64,000 nucleotides of DNA from contig JALDNG010002257.1 in assembly GCA_024349245.1 (NCBI GenBank), positions 1-64,000 of the forward strand. Direction: 5' to 3'. The notes beneath the pieces were generated by a model. It worked only from the letters and a program-made list of their open reading frames with translations. It was not told where the DNA came from and made no database searches. This DNA is from Neodontobutis hainanensis. Taxonomy: Eukaryota > Chordata > Actinopteri > Gobiiformes > Odontobutidae. Below are positions 24,496 to 36,500 of the stretch, one piece after another. Positions within the stretch are counted from its first letter, which is position 1; every line of letters begins with the position of its first letter. Position numbers and translations under genes: made by a program.

Positions 24496-25490
24496 CTGAG
24501 AAAGTGAGTTATTGTTAGATTACGTTTTAACTGCAGGAGAGAGTTACTACTTGTGGAGTGTTACGAAGAAGGCGTAAAACTCAAGCAGACTGTAAAGGAT
24601 TTTTGAAAATCTGAGTAAAAGTGTAAATAAAAATAAAAAAATTAATGAAGGAATAAAAATTAAAGTTAACATTTTATTTTCTTTAAAATAAAATAAATTC
24701 CAATTAAATTAAAATAAAAGGGGTATTAAGTCAAATAAGTCAGATTGAAAGTAATAAAAGAAGGAATTGTTGAAGTGGAAGTTAGTATAAAGTCTATTTG
24801 TGAGTGAAATGACCTTATGTGAGTATTAACAGTGACTATTTAGCAATAGCCTAGTGGTGTGAACGTTAATGAGGGTTGACAGTGCTGGGATGCTGCTTTG
24901 CTAATTTGTAAAATTAACAGTGCAGAATCAGTGGGTTTAATCTAACAATTCATGCAGGTAATCAGCTTTTAAATTACAGCTATGACAAAATTCGTGCAGG
25001 GTTAAGTCTGTTCAGGCGTAACAGCAGGGTTGTCGTAGTGTTAGTAAGCTGTTAGCGTTAGCATTCCAATTTGACAAATCCTGGGTAGATAGGAAAGTCA
25101 CAAAATCAGTCTTAAATTGTTAATCAAGACAAATTAATCAATCAAATTAAATGCAGGGTTAGCATCAAAGATTTTCCAAAAGCAGATGCAATGTTCATTA
25201 AAATGTCACAATTGTTAGTTAACTCCTATTGTGCATTCAAGGTTGTTAAACACAGGCAGTTATTTTCAAAAGCAGTATTGCATTGCAGATTTGTGTATTT
25301 AACAAGACAAATGTATTAACAGAAGTGAAACAGCTTGATAGCCGTTCAGCAGTTGTTAATAAAGCAGAGTAATTCACTTTTTATGTTAAGTCAATCAGGC
25401 ATTTCAGTGTCAATGAAAGCTTAAATTACTCAGGTGTCAAGTTCTTAAACTTGAATTAGTCACTATTGAGGAAAAGGTGTAATTCCGTTG
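24496..25490 (-). other. AT-rich leader of the retroelement
   Basis: Lies between gag and the minisatellite, with no coding potential on either strand. Together with 25491-26422 it would form an unusually long 5' leader of about 1.9 kb between the primer-binding site and gag, or it contains a secondary insertion. A/T-only tracts occur at about 24640-24715. Confidence 0.4.
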
Positions 25491-25548
25491 AGTGACCACC
25501 AGAGAGAGACGTAGAGCTCCTCTGAGATTTTTAGAAGTTTCGCACTTC

Positions 25549-25690
25549 TCTTCCGCTAGGGGCAGTAGAAACTTGTGTCTGTGGTTTTACTACTTCCTTC
25601 CGCTAGAGGCGATAAAGACTCGTGAGTCAGTGGTTTTACCACTTCTTTCCGCTAGGGGCGATAGAGATTCTCGTGAGTCTCTGGCTTCCG
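25549..25690. repeat. Minisatellite, 3 units of about 48 bp
   Basis: Three imperfect units start with TTCCGCTAGRGGC at 25551, 25598 and 25647 (spacings 47 and 49). Each continues into a variable AGA...GTG segment, and the first two end in GTGGTTTTACTACTT-like sequence. The repeats lie in the putative leader of the retroelement and give the only GC-rich patch there. Confidence 0.8.
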
Positions 25691-25699
25691 GAGTGAAGT

Positions 25700-26422
25700 C
25701 TCCGGCACGCCCCTTTGAGGGTGCTGGCAAAGTTTGTTTTTAGCTTCAGTCAGAGACTGACTTGGGACGCGTCTACAACTCTTTAAACAGCGGTTTAAAC
25801 ACAGCAGCGCTTTGTACAAAGCAGGTACAAGGCCACGTTTTAAACACAAGCACATTTACCACAGCAGGCTCAAACCACGTTTTTAGACAAAACGCACCGC
25901 AGCCCACGTGGCTTTTACACTCCGGCTTACATAAGCCTTAGGAGAGACAAGTTTTCTCATAAAATTCCGATTATGCTTGCGGCAATTTTTTCAACTTGTA
26001 AGAGACAATTTTAACTTAACTCTGGCGTAGCACAGCAATTAGCTTTTGTCTCAGGCCCATATAAGTTACACACTTTGGCTCGTGTGTTTAACATGCATGC
26101 AATTTGCAGAGTCTCTAAGCTTTGTAACAGACTCTAAGCAACTTTTAACAAGTACTTGATTAATGCTCTGGCCATAAATGTACGTACAATACTAATTGTA
26201 ATTCAAAACAATATCAGTCCAGCTGGTACGATTTGAATTAGCAATTTTAAACAGCGCTTCACACTTAACAAACAAAAGCACATCTCTCACACACACACAC
26301 GCTGCGGTTAAACGCATTGCTAAGCAACAGCACAACAAAGGCACAGCTTTCAGTGGACAGCAATTTTGTAAAGACTTTGGATATTGAGTGATTCTAATGT
26401 TTAATCAAGAAAATTCTTCCGT
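25700..26422 (-). other. Retroelement leader next to the primer-binding site
   Basis: Non-coding DNA with AAACAC/TTTAAAC-rich sequence (25780-25900) and a short CA run at about 26288-26300. No gene seen. Assignment to the retroelement rests on its position between gag and the primer-binding-site-like sequence. Confidence 0.35.
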
Positions 26423-26440
26423 GGCCTCACACGGGCACCA
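26423..26440 (-). promoter_or_regulatory. Candidate primer-binding site of the retroelement
   Basis: On the minus strand this reads TGGTGCCCGTGTGAGGCC, beginning with the TGG expected opposite a tRNA 3' CCA. It lies 9 bases beyond a TACA that would end the LTR (26450-26453). I cannot assign the tRNA with confidence. Confidence 0.5.
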
Positions 26441-26449
26441 AAAAAATAC

Positions 26450-28037
26450 TGTAGTGAATATGGTCTATTAATAATTAATATGAATATTAATTATGAAAAT
26501 TAATAATTAATATTTTGCTTATCAAAATATTAATTTCTTTGAGCACTCTAGTTTTGAACAGATCCAGAGAAACTGTTTAGCCTAGTCTCATTAATCTAAA
26601 GGTAGTAAATTCTTCTCGTTTTGAAAGTTCTCAATTAAACAATGAAACATTAAATGTCTTTATGGGGTTTTATTAAAGATTATAAAGTTAAACAGTGAAT
26701 AATGACAGGGGAAATGACACAAAGGAATAGTTATTGACACATAAATGGGTAAATCAAAGAACGATAAACTTGCTTTCAGAGGATTTTGTGAAACAAAAGG
26801 AATTATTGATTATTGATTCTATTATTAACTGAGGGGATTTTACGGAGCGCGTTTAGAGGGGTTCGATGACGGTTTCTGAGGTCAAGGCTGTTCTGTTTAG
26901 ACAGTTAGACGCCAAACTTGTGTAACGTTTAGACTCACCCTGGGGTCGTGATTGTCTCAGATCTTAGCGACTAGGACTCCAGAGGTTCTGCAGAACCCTG
27001 TCGCAACCGATGGCGTTTGTCGCCTCCAGGATGGCCTTCTGTTTCCACTCTCCAGAGGGCTGCCGTGAGCCGGGAGATTCAAAAAGCGTCTCGTTACTGT
27101 CACAACTAGCCAAGTCTTTTAGCATCAGCGTCGTACACCGAGTCAAATTGAGTCTTTCAAAGTTGTTGCGAAGTCCACTGGAGAAGGTTTAGCGGCTGTG
27201 TTGCTGGCTTAAACTTGCTCGAGAGAGTTAGATTTTAGTCAAGCTAACTCTTTAGCAGGCAGGAAATCTTCAAAAATAAAAGCGAGGCAACTTCCTTTTG
27301 TTCGCAGGCTGGCAGGAAGTAAGCTACTTTGAGCAGCTGTGTGAAGGAAAAACTTTATCGCGTGGCAAGCTAAACTTGCAGGCTTTAAAGTACAAAGAAA
27401 ATTTACTGCGTTACACGAGGTCCGGAGCTTGAAAGGGTTTTAGGGCCTACGGCCCTGAACGGACAAGAGGTCCAGTGCGAAGTGAAGAGCGAGACCAAGA
27501 GTAGAGAGAGAAGCCGAGTGTTTTTGGCTGTCTTTTAACACCTCTGGACGGGTGTGTCTTGCGAAGGGGGCATTGCTTTGGGGGAGTTTAAATGTTTAAC
27601 TGAGTCTTAAACATTCCTTTTGTTTCATCCTATTTTCCTTGGTTTTCGTAAAACACACAAAACATTCGTACTTGCAGGATTATGCAAAGAAACATTTGTC
27701 AGACTTATTATAAAACATATATTCATTACATTTTATTAACATAAAACGTAACTCTGTAGAAATGGAATAAGGAATTAGTTGCCTTGTAAAACTCTGCATC
27801 CTGAAACAAACAGTATAATTGTTAGTACATTCACAATCTAAGTAATAAAATAACAAAATGTCCTTTAATGAAATAACACCAAATGTCCTTCTTGAGTGCA
27901 GAGTCATTTGTCCAGTTAAACCAAAAGGGGGTAGTGTTTGACCATGCCCGAATGACTATGATCAAAGACATTTTCAACTGTCAATCAGGATTAGAATAAA
28001 GTGTTCTCGAGAAAGCTGGATGGACACCTTATCTACA
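26450..28037 (-). mobile_element. Candidate 5' LTR of the retroelement
   Basis: On the minus strand the segment would start TGTAGATAAGG (28037) and end TTCACTACA (26450), giving 5-bp inverted ends TGTAG/CTACA. The 3' edge is well placed next to the primer-binding-site-like sequence. The 5' edge is a guess; an alternative TGTAG starts at 28431. A polyadenylation signal AATAAA is on the minus strand near 26668, and a GC-rich block with a plausible transcription start lies at about 27430-27560. The last 90 bases are strongly AT-rich with ATTAATTATTAAT palindromes. The second LTR was not found, so LTR status cannot be confirmed by pairing. Confidence 0.4.
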
Positions 28038-29739
28038 GGATTTACGGCTTTCTGACATGGTGCCTATAGCGTCTGGATCTCTCCGTGAGTACTTTTGACC
28101 TGATTGGTCTTTGGTGCTGGTTGGACCTAGGTCCCGGTTTTTTATGAAAACAAACAAAATCGTTAATTATAGTCCTGAAGACTGGTTCAGTCTTATCCAA
28201 GCAAGAAACATCTGTGAATAGTTAAAAGGACACGTTGGTGTCCTTTATCTGAAAGAAAACGGGGTTAGCATGTCTTCTTCTCAAGATTTACGTCCACGGC
28301 CTGTCTCGAATGGAGGCCAATGGTGAAACAGTTGTTAATCTTGAAGAACCTTAGTGAAACAGTTTGAAGGTCTGTAAGTGATTAAACAAATGTTATAATC
28401 CGTGTGGCGTTCTGGAGGCTGATCTGCTACAACGCTGACCTGACATTGGTTATAAATAGAGCACCATAATGAAAGAAGAAGGGAAGAAGAAAGAGCTGAA
28501 CTTGTAATACTCCTTTCTTTTCCATTCAAGTTTTTCCTTTTGTCTCTGCTGCACGGCCCACACGGGATTAACTGCAAACAATAGGATTATTTGTGCCTTC
28601 TGAAAACAGCCGATTGTACAAGTGTAAGAAAAGATTAATGTTAATAGACGACGACGCAGATACCAACGCAGGAAAAACATAATACAACAGAGAAAGTGAG
28701 TATAAACACAGCCTCAAAGTTGAATTCTTAACTAAGAGACACACTGAGATGATCTGTTCACTTTTATATTGTTACACACCAACCATTTCACCAGAAACCA
28801 TCGTTGAATAATTCACATTGACATTAAAGCTCGACACAAATAGAATGTGATAGAAGCCTAGTAATGAGTGTGCAATTTTTTTCTTTGTTGGCATTAAAAC
28901 CAAGCATCTTTTGAAATGTTGGTAGGAAGATTGTAAGTGTTGTGTTTCGTTATTTAATTTTTTTCCTGACAGACAGCATGACAGCAACTATTTTATTCAC
29001 AATTCCTTTCTGTCTTCGTCTAACCATAAACTACATAGACATCTGTTTTTAAAACGGACAGCACCAGTCATGTTTGAATAGTGATTGACAGGTCAATGGC
29101 CCGCCTCTTTGATTTCTGTTACATTTATTCAGAGACTGTTATATCTGGAATAGCAGGGCCTTCCAGTGTTATAGACCTCAACGACTGGCACCAAGTATAT
29201 TAAACAACATACATTATATCCAAACTTTAACATCTGAGTAAACTTATACAGTCGCAGTTTGAGAACAGGTTAAGGCCAAGACCAGTGAATAATACACTGG
29301 AACAGACTCCAGGGAACAGTTTCTAGGAAGTGGTTTACATAATATTTGTTAGGTTCAGAAACTGTTGGTTTCACACACTTTTTAAAAGCGAACCATCTGA
29401 CTTTCAGCTGACTTTCAGATTACTGAAACGGGGAGCGTGCCTCCTGTACAGGGCTTTTATTGTGGTGAATGTGTTTTTTCAGAGGCTCATTTTACAGATG
29501 AACTGGAGAAATGCAATGTTCTGACTGGCGTAAAGTGGACATGTTAATATAGAATACAAACAGACTGTTTAAGACATTTTTCTATAAGACACGTCAGGAA
29601 ACTGTTGGCTTCACAGGAGGCATCTGTCGTAGTGCAGTGATGTTTAGAGCCATATAACGTGTAATCTATGCCTTATGTGTGTTTCTAAACCCAACCAAGA
29701 TGTGTTTTCTTTGTTTAATTCCTCCATTCGCACTGCCTT
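28038..29739. other. No gene seen
   Basis: AT-rich DNA to the right of the retroelement. Short minus-strand frames (28335-28680, 28772-28987) have no recognisable content or splice context. Confidence 0.5.
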
Positions 29740-29880
29740 GTGTGTTTAATTGGCCATGACTTTCCCCGAACTATCTGCTTTCACACTGACCGGACCAAAG
29801 AGCATCTGAAGATCTGGTTCAAACCAAACGGGGAAAGTCTGAAAGTTCAGACCAAGCAGTGCAGGTGTGAAAGCACCTTA
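29740..29880. mobile_element. MITE-like remnant ending in a shared 20-bp terminus
   Basis: It ends with GCAGGTGTGAAAGCACCTTA (29861-29880), identical to the end of the remnant at 43397-43416. The body has further CTTTCACAC / GGTTCAAACC type words usual in such elements. The opposite inverted end was not identified. Confidence 0.5.
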
Positions 29881-30345
29881 GTGTTTGATGGAAGGATTAA
29901 GCGCTCCAACAGTTTAAAAGTTGTTTCCTAATGTTACATCTGTGTTGCTCCTAAATGTTTTCTTCTACAATTCTGTAAAACTCTAAAGCAGATACCCATA
30001 TTCATGTACCTGGGATGTAAATACACAAAGCTTTTCCTCTGGGATGCTTCTTAATTCATTTAACTGAATTCATTTGGTGATGTTGGAAACTGGGTTACAA
30101 TATTCCACTTCTGCTTATTTATGATGGTGTCAGTTTTTTGGAGACGAGCTTCTGCTCTTTTGGCATGTTTATTTTGAGCTATTTAAACATAATAATTGAG
30201 TTAACTTGCTCATTTTTAGACCTAGCTCCCGACTGCTATCTGGTTTTATAGCATCTCTGAGAGAAGCGGGTGAAAAAACAACACAGCCAAATAAAAATAT
30301 CATTAAAGAAGCTTCACCAAACATTATGGCAGCATAGAGCAAATA
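29881..30345. other. No gene seen
   Basis: Ordinary AT-rich DNA leading into the minisatellite. Confidence 0.6.
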
Positions 30346-30514
30346 TACCCCAGTATAATACCCCAGTATAATACCCCAGTATAATACCCCAGTATAATAC
30401 CCCAGTATAATACCCCAGTATAATACCCCAGTATAATACCCCAGTATAATACCCCAGTATAATACCCCAGTATAATACCCCAGTATAATACCCCAGTATA
30501 ATACCCCAGTATAA
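30346..30514. repeat. Minisatellite, 13 perfect copies of a 13-bp unit
   Basis: TACCCCAGTATAA is repeated 13 times without a visible mismatch over 169 bp. On the minus strand the unit has no stop codon in any phase, so it creates a 178-codon open frame (30705-30169) with a 13-residue period. That frame is a by-product of the repeat. The perfect copies imply recent expansion. Confidence 0.97.
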
Positions 30515-33500
30515 GTAGTCGGAGCCAGCGGGAGCAGTTGTTTGGAAGCGAAAGAGGGAAAAGGCAAGACTAGTGTGAATAACACATCAGCAGGGTGCAC
30601 ATGTGTTTTACTGACTAAAAGCACATCTAAACCTCTGGCATTCAGGGAGTTGGAGGTGAAAGTATTAAAATCATGATCAGACAAAACAAATAATGCCTCA
30701 TCCACAGCCCTAACAGGCCTCCTTTAGATGAAATGACAAAACATGGTATATGACATTTACTGTAGATATTTTCAATCAACTCTATTGCACTGATGACTGA
30801 TATATTTCACTGACTTAGTTTTAGGTTGTTGGCATGGGAGGACCCTTGCTGCTCTTCTTTTTGACAAGAGAGAGGCGACAGCTTACATTCATTTTCTCAT
30901 GGTCAGCATAAAGCATCTTAAATCTTCCCCAGAGGACTACTTCAAAAATGCACATAAATACTACAAACCCTCAATCAAACAAAAGGTAAAAATGTCACCT
31001 TGCCGTTTAGCACCAGTCCCTCAAGTATTTTTGTCATTTAAATGTTCTCTGATCCTCTGATCCTCTCGTCTGCCGCTCGGATCAGCTTGAGCCCCAGAAT
31101 CCCAACATTACAAGCGATCAACAGTAAAGACCAGGAGTCAAAGCAACAAGACCGAGGATTTTAAAGGTCAGAGCGTCAGCACCCAGGCAATGGCTGCAAC
31201 AAATAGCCTTGTTTCCAAAGATTGTCTTCTAACTGAGAAAATTGTCAACAATTACATCTGGAGCGACACGGTGCTCTTTTTATCAAGTCCCTAGATTTAG
31301 TGGCACAACAGAAAATATACGCTTGAAGAAAATATCCTTTTTCCAGGCAGCCTTTCTCTGTGACATGACATCTGGAGCGTATTTTCAACACTGGGGTCGA
31401 CAACAGTTATTAAGCCCTTTTGTCCCAGTCTGTCTCAACACAGAAGACACGTAAACACCTGCTCAGCCGTTATTACTGCTCGAGACGGAGTAACGTAATG
31501 ACAGAAAGGGATAATGGGTCGTCATGTTGACAACCAGTTGTTCCACGTCCCGGATCATTGTCATCTTGTAAGGCAGCCTCCTTTGGGCTGGTTGGCACTG
31601 TACAGCTCAGTGCAGCTGGCGGGGTGGACGTGGTTCAGCGTGCTGTCAGTGCTGCCCTCTAATAGGCTCAGTGACCAGCCATTAGCACAGTGCAAGTGTT
31701 CAGAGCCAAGAGCAGACACTCACTCGACAGTCGCGCGCTCACTTAAAAAAGAAATGAAATATTTAACCTCGGAAGTGTATTTTTAAAATGGTAACGTACA
31801 GTATGGCCCTTGTATTAACTTGAAAAGTCTCTGTTAGGGCAGTACTTATAAACTGTTTTTAAATTTTGTAGAATGGTCAAGAGGCCCTCTTTCACCAAGC
31901 TGCAGCGGACCACCTGTGGGTCACTGTAGATGTAAGACGAGGCTTGTAATGTAACTGGTCTGGTGATATTGTGTTGGTCTTGGTACACTCTGGTCTTGGT
32001 CATGGCTTGGTCTCTGTGAGTGTCATCCAGTCCGTTACATTATCAGTACACAGTGTCCAGAGTGTGAAACTTATCAGTGCATGACGAATGACAATGACCA
32101 ACCAGATACTTAACTGGGATTGCATTTTCCATCACAGGTGTCTTTTCTCACTTTATAATTGATATATTCTTAGTCAAAATTATTAATCTCATAGCTCTGT
32201 CCGCATGGCGCCAGTGTTTTCCACATAGCTTTGAGTTTATTGTGACGCTTGGTCAATGGGCCGTCTTGTCAGTATTAATGCCATCCACCGTGTTCACCGT
32301 GGATGCTTGGGAACAATTAGGTCAGATCTATCTCAAAATTATGTATATACATTATATATATACAAGACTTCTAAGATGATTAAATCTGGCATTTTGCATT
32401 AGCTTTGGTTGTCTGTGGTAAAAGCTGGTTGTAAAATAACTCCACAGCAGGTGGACTAAAATGAAATAAATGAATGCTTTGATAAAAGTTTGGTGTTTTG
32501 GATTAATTGTGATGCCACTTACTGTTTAAACTGAGTGCTTTAAAAATGAATCTTTCATCAAGTGCATTTTTACTTCTCAGAGAGCACAACAAAATGGTAC
32601 ATTGACAATGTCTTGATAATTTCCATCCTTGTAACGACCGGCTGGTTCAAGCAATGCTCCTGTTTGTTTTAATGCGGTGCCTCTTTATGTGTCGGCCAGC
32701 TCCGTGTTTACGTGGACGCTGTGTTTGGTCGGAACAAGAGCACTGTTCATGTCCTGAAGGAAACGAACAAACAACTTCTTAACTTTGATATTTTGAGTTT
32801 AAAAGCCCGAATTGCTTCTTGTTGTTGCTTTAGCTGTTTTTTGTGTAGGACAAAGGAATAGTCCAAACTGTGTTGGCTTTGTTCGCTGCTTTGTTCGCTG
32901 CTTTGTTCGCTGCCTCTTCTGTGAGCGCAGACAACTTGTTGTGGCAAACTTTCAGGGGCCAAAGAGCACAAGAGAGGGCCCTCTGTGAACTTCATCACAT
33001 TGAATGACTGCTCTTTTAAGGGTTTTCTTTTATTCTTGGACTTTGCCCTCTCATGCACGGCTCCCAAACTTTTCCTTCTTTAAAGTTGTGCTTCAAAGGT
33101 GAAAGCCTTGAAAAGTGAAAGTTTACACAACTAAAATGTACTTTTTATGTTTATTATTTACATATTTATAATATTTTCTTAAAAACGACACGATCTAACT
33201 TCTATAGTCTTACTTATTCACTGCAGCAGCACCTGTCTGGAAAAGTAGGCAGGAGCAATAAAACTTCAGGTTTCAGAAGGCTGCTATTAGGGTCAGTGAC
33301 TTTTTTGTTTCTCTTATGATTTCTCAAAAGCATCAGTTGCAGTTTGTTACATAATCTACAGTATAAATAAAAAAAAACAGGGCTGTATTAAAACAAAGGT
33401 AGAAGCATGGAGGTCAAAATACAAAGAAACTGACATAGATAAAACATAACGCCACTCTGAGTCTCAAAGAGGCGAAGAGAAATGGCCGAATTGCATTTTG

Positions 33501-36500
33501 TGCCTATTGTGGATCAGCTGCACAATGCTATTGACTTTCCGGGCGATAGATTAGTCACTTAGGAATCCAAGAGGGAAATTTGTATTCTGCAGCATGTCCA
33601 CAGCGCCTCGGCTTCTCTTGATTCTCGTCTAAATTTCATCATGTTTTGCTGAATCGATGATGCACACCAAAAGCAGCCCATTACAGCACAATTTGAAGGA
33701 CCAATTATTGTCCAAAGAAATCTCACTGGCAACTAAATTCAGTGTAAAGTCTTTCCTTCCTTCCTTCCTTTTCGTCCATGTTTTTATTCATGTTCCGTCT
33801 CTGCGACTGCATAAACATGTTTGCATTTCAAATTGATGCATGTCTACACTTATTGAAAGAATATTGCTTTCTGTTTGAGCGCCAGGATTCGAGGGGGCGT
33901 TATTGGAAACAGTGAAACTAAGACACAACACAAGAGGAATCCCAGTGGGTGCTTGTTAAAAATAAATCTTCAGGGATCACAATTAGCTAATAAGAATCAA
34001 CATTATGCTGTAACAAAAGCACAGTCCCTTGATAGTGTTGTCAAAGATTTACAGAACAAACAGAGAGATTCCTATCTCTAATAGGCTTCATCTTCCGGTT
34101 GATGCTAAGTCAGACAGCCATGGCACACAGATGAAGGGAAAAATCACATCAGAACGACAAACACAAAAGCACCATCTTAAATAGACATCCAACCAAACAC
34201 TGCTGGACTCTTGGTTGGTTCAGTCAGAAGAGTGAACATCAGACTGTTACAAAGACTTTAAACAGACTTTGCCAGAAATAATCTTTGAAAAATGTTGTCA
34301 TGTTGTGGTGCCCTCAAACTATTTTGTATTAACACCGCTGTTTGAGTTGTGTTATTTATTTCACTTTAAATCACATTCAGTGTCCTGTCACTGCCAGATT
34401 CCACCGACTGAGCACTTTTTAAACCCTTTTTTTCAGGGTCTAACGTACTTTCACCATCACGAGTTAAAACAGATCATCCTCAGTAAGATCCAAACTAACA
34501 GCTACAAAAACATAAACTAAACAAATGTTAAAGCCAGATGTGGAGGTCCTGTTGCATTTATTCAAGTCAATCTGAAAACACAGAAACTGGAACTAAAGTT
34601 AGAGCTTACCCTATATCGCTGAGTCCAAAGGGTTTGTTAAACCCTACATTAAAGCAATGCCAATTACGTTTGATGTTGCTTTACTTTTTCCTATTTCTTT
34701 TTCTTAAACTCCTGGATAATAATACCCCATAACCGTAAGGCCTTGTTTTTACTCCTATTTCTGCCATTTTGTCAAGTGATTAAATCGTTTAGTCCGCTTA
34801 AGCACAGGGGGCTCTACAGTGAGTGGTTTATCACTGCTCTAGTTTTCTTTCAGTCGAACAAATCAGACGGCAATTTGTCCATCCATGCAACAACACGACT
34901 ACAATGGGATTCAAAGCTCTTTCAGAAGACTCCATTTTAGCAGTGGTTCCAAAAACTGTGTGAAGACTGTGTAAAGAAGCTCAGAATAGTACATAGTAAC
35001 AATACAATTAAACTATTCAATGTAAAATGCATTCCTAGTTTTGTTTGTGGACACAATGAGCAGAAAGACCTTCAGGTTTGAGTTTCCAATAGTGTAAACA
35101 CTTGATGAAGATAAATGGCAAATAAAATAGTTATTGTTCTTTCTATCAAACATATCGACTCATATTAGAAAAAGCTGAGTCAAGCTCCCTCTGTGTTGAC
35201 ACATACTTCATTTTTCCATCAATAATATTGGTCCGCTGCTCGTTTTACCATCATTTATTTTATGTCCCGGTCCCTCGGCGGTGAACCTAAGTTATGGAGA
35301 ATTAAAGCTTCCTTCGGACGTGATGTAGCATTAGCGTGGTTCTTCCTCTGGACTACATTTAATGGGTTTTAGAGGCAGCGCTCTCTCTGCGCCGAGGGCT
35401 AACAGCGAATGGCAGTGACGGATGCCCGGTGGCTCTGGAGCAGTCTGGGCTTTAGGTGGGAGGCACAGCGACGTGAGGAGCAGCCTGATCAGAGCACCAC
35501 GTCTTGACTTTTCAACAGCTTTACTTAACTTTACCAACTGGATTCTGCTCTTTCTGGTGTTTACAATGCTTTCAAATGTGTTCCATGTTTTTACAGCACA
35601 GTATAAGAGTGGAAAACCCTATTTGATTGTGTAAGAATGAATCATTGTCAGAATGTTTAGAATCCACCAAAATCAGTCTTTGCTGTGCTCATTGCATTTA
35701 AGCATTAACCAAAGCTGTCATGGAGAGAAGAAGCTCATTTACCTCAAACAAGTATGTCCAATAACACACAGTCGATTTAAAAAGTTCTCTCTTCTGAATG
35801 GATAATAAGGAAAGGGATAGAAAACATGTTTATTTATTTTACAAAGACGTGCATTATAAATACCACAATATCTGTAAATACGACATCTTATTGACGAGGA
35901 CAGCCATTGTGACTGACTAAGTACTGTAACCTAAACCTTTATTTCATGAAATATATTTATTCATGTTCATGAAATTACAGTTTTATAAGAATTCAGCCCC
36001 TCAAAGTGAAAAGTATTTAACACTGGAGAAATTGAACAACATTGTAAGAGCGTTATATGACAAATTAACAAACCAGCATAAGTGTCAGATTTTACAAAGA
36101 ATGCACATAAAGTGAGACATGTTTCAATCTGTCTTTGGCCCGTCGACTCTAAAAACTGTCAAACAGAGGGATCTTACAAGGGCCAGACTGTTAAGAGAGG
36201 AAACCAAGACTACAATGCCTTAAAACCTCAATTAAATCAAGCAGGACTGACTGATGAAAGTGCTTTTTAGGAAACAAATGATCATGATTTTGATTTTTTT
36301 GGTTTATAATCTTATCATATTATTCATCTTGTAGCCCTGTTTCTTGCTTACTCTGCTGTGACTCCAAGGTCAAGGGTACAATGTATGTGTAGGTTTAAAG
36401 TAGAACTCGGAGGTCAAATGTTATTTCTCACTGATAATTCTAACTATGTGAGCCCCGGCGGAAACACTTGTTCTAAGTAAAGATCTGTGGTGCTGTTTAA

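Noticed and set aside
26461..26530. AT palindromes as a replication origin or MITE
   Set aside because: They lie at the 3' edge of the LTR candidate and are explained as part of it; low-complexity palindromes alone are not evidence of an origin.
30346..30514. CRISPR-like regular repeats
   Set aside because: Units are contiguous with no spacers and the genome is eukaryotic; it is a minisatellite.
30169..30705. 178-codon minus-strand open frame
   Set aside because: Created by the stop-free 13-bp minisatellite; its middle is purely periodic and the flanks show no coding signal.
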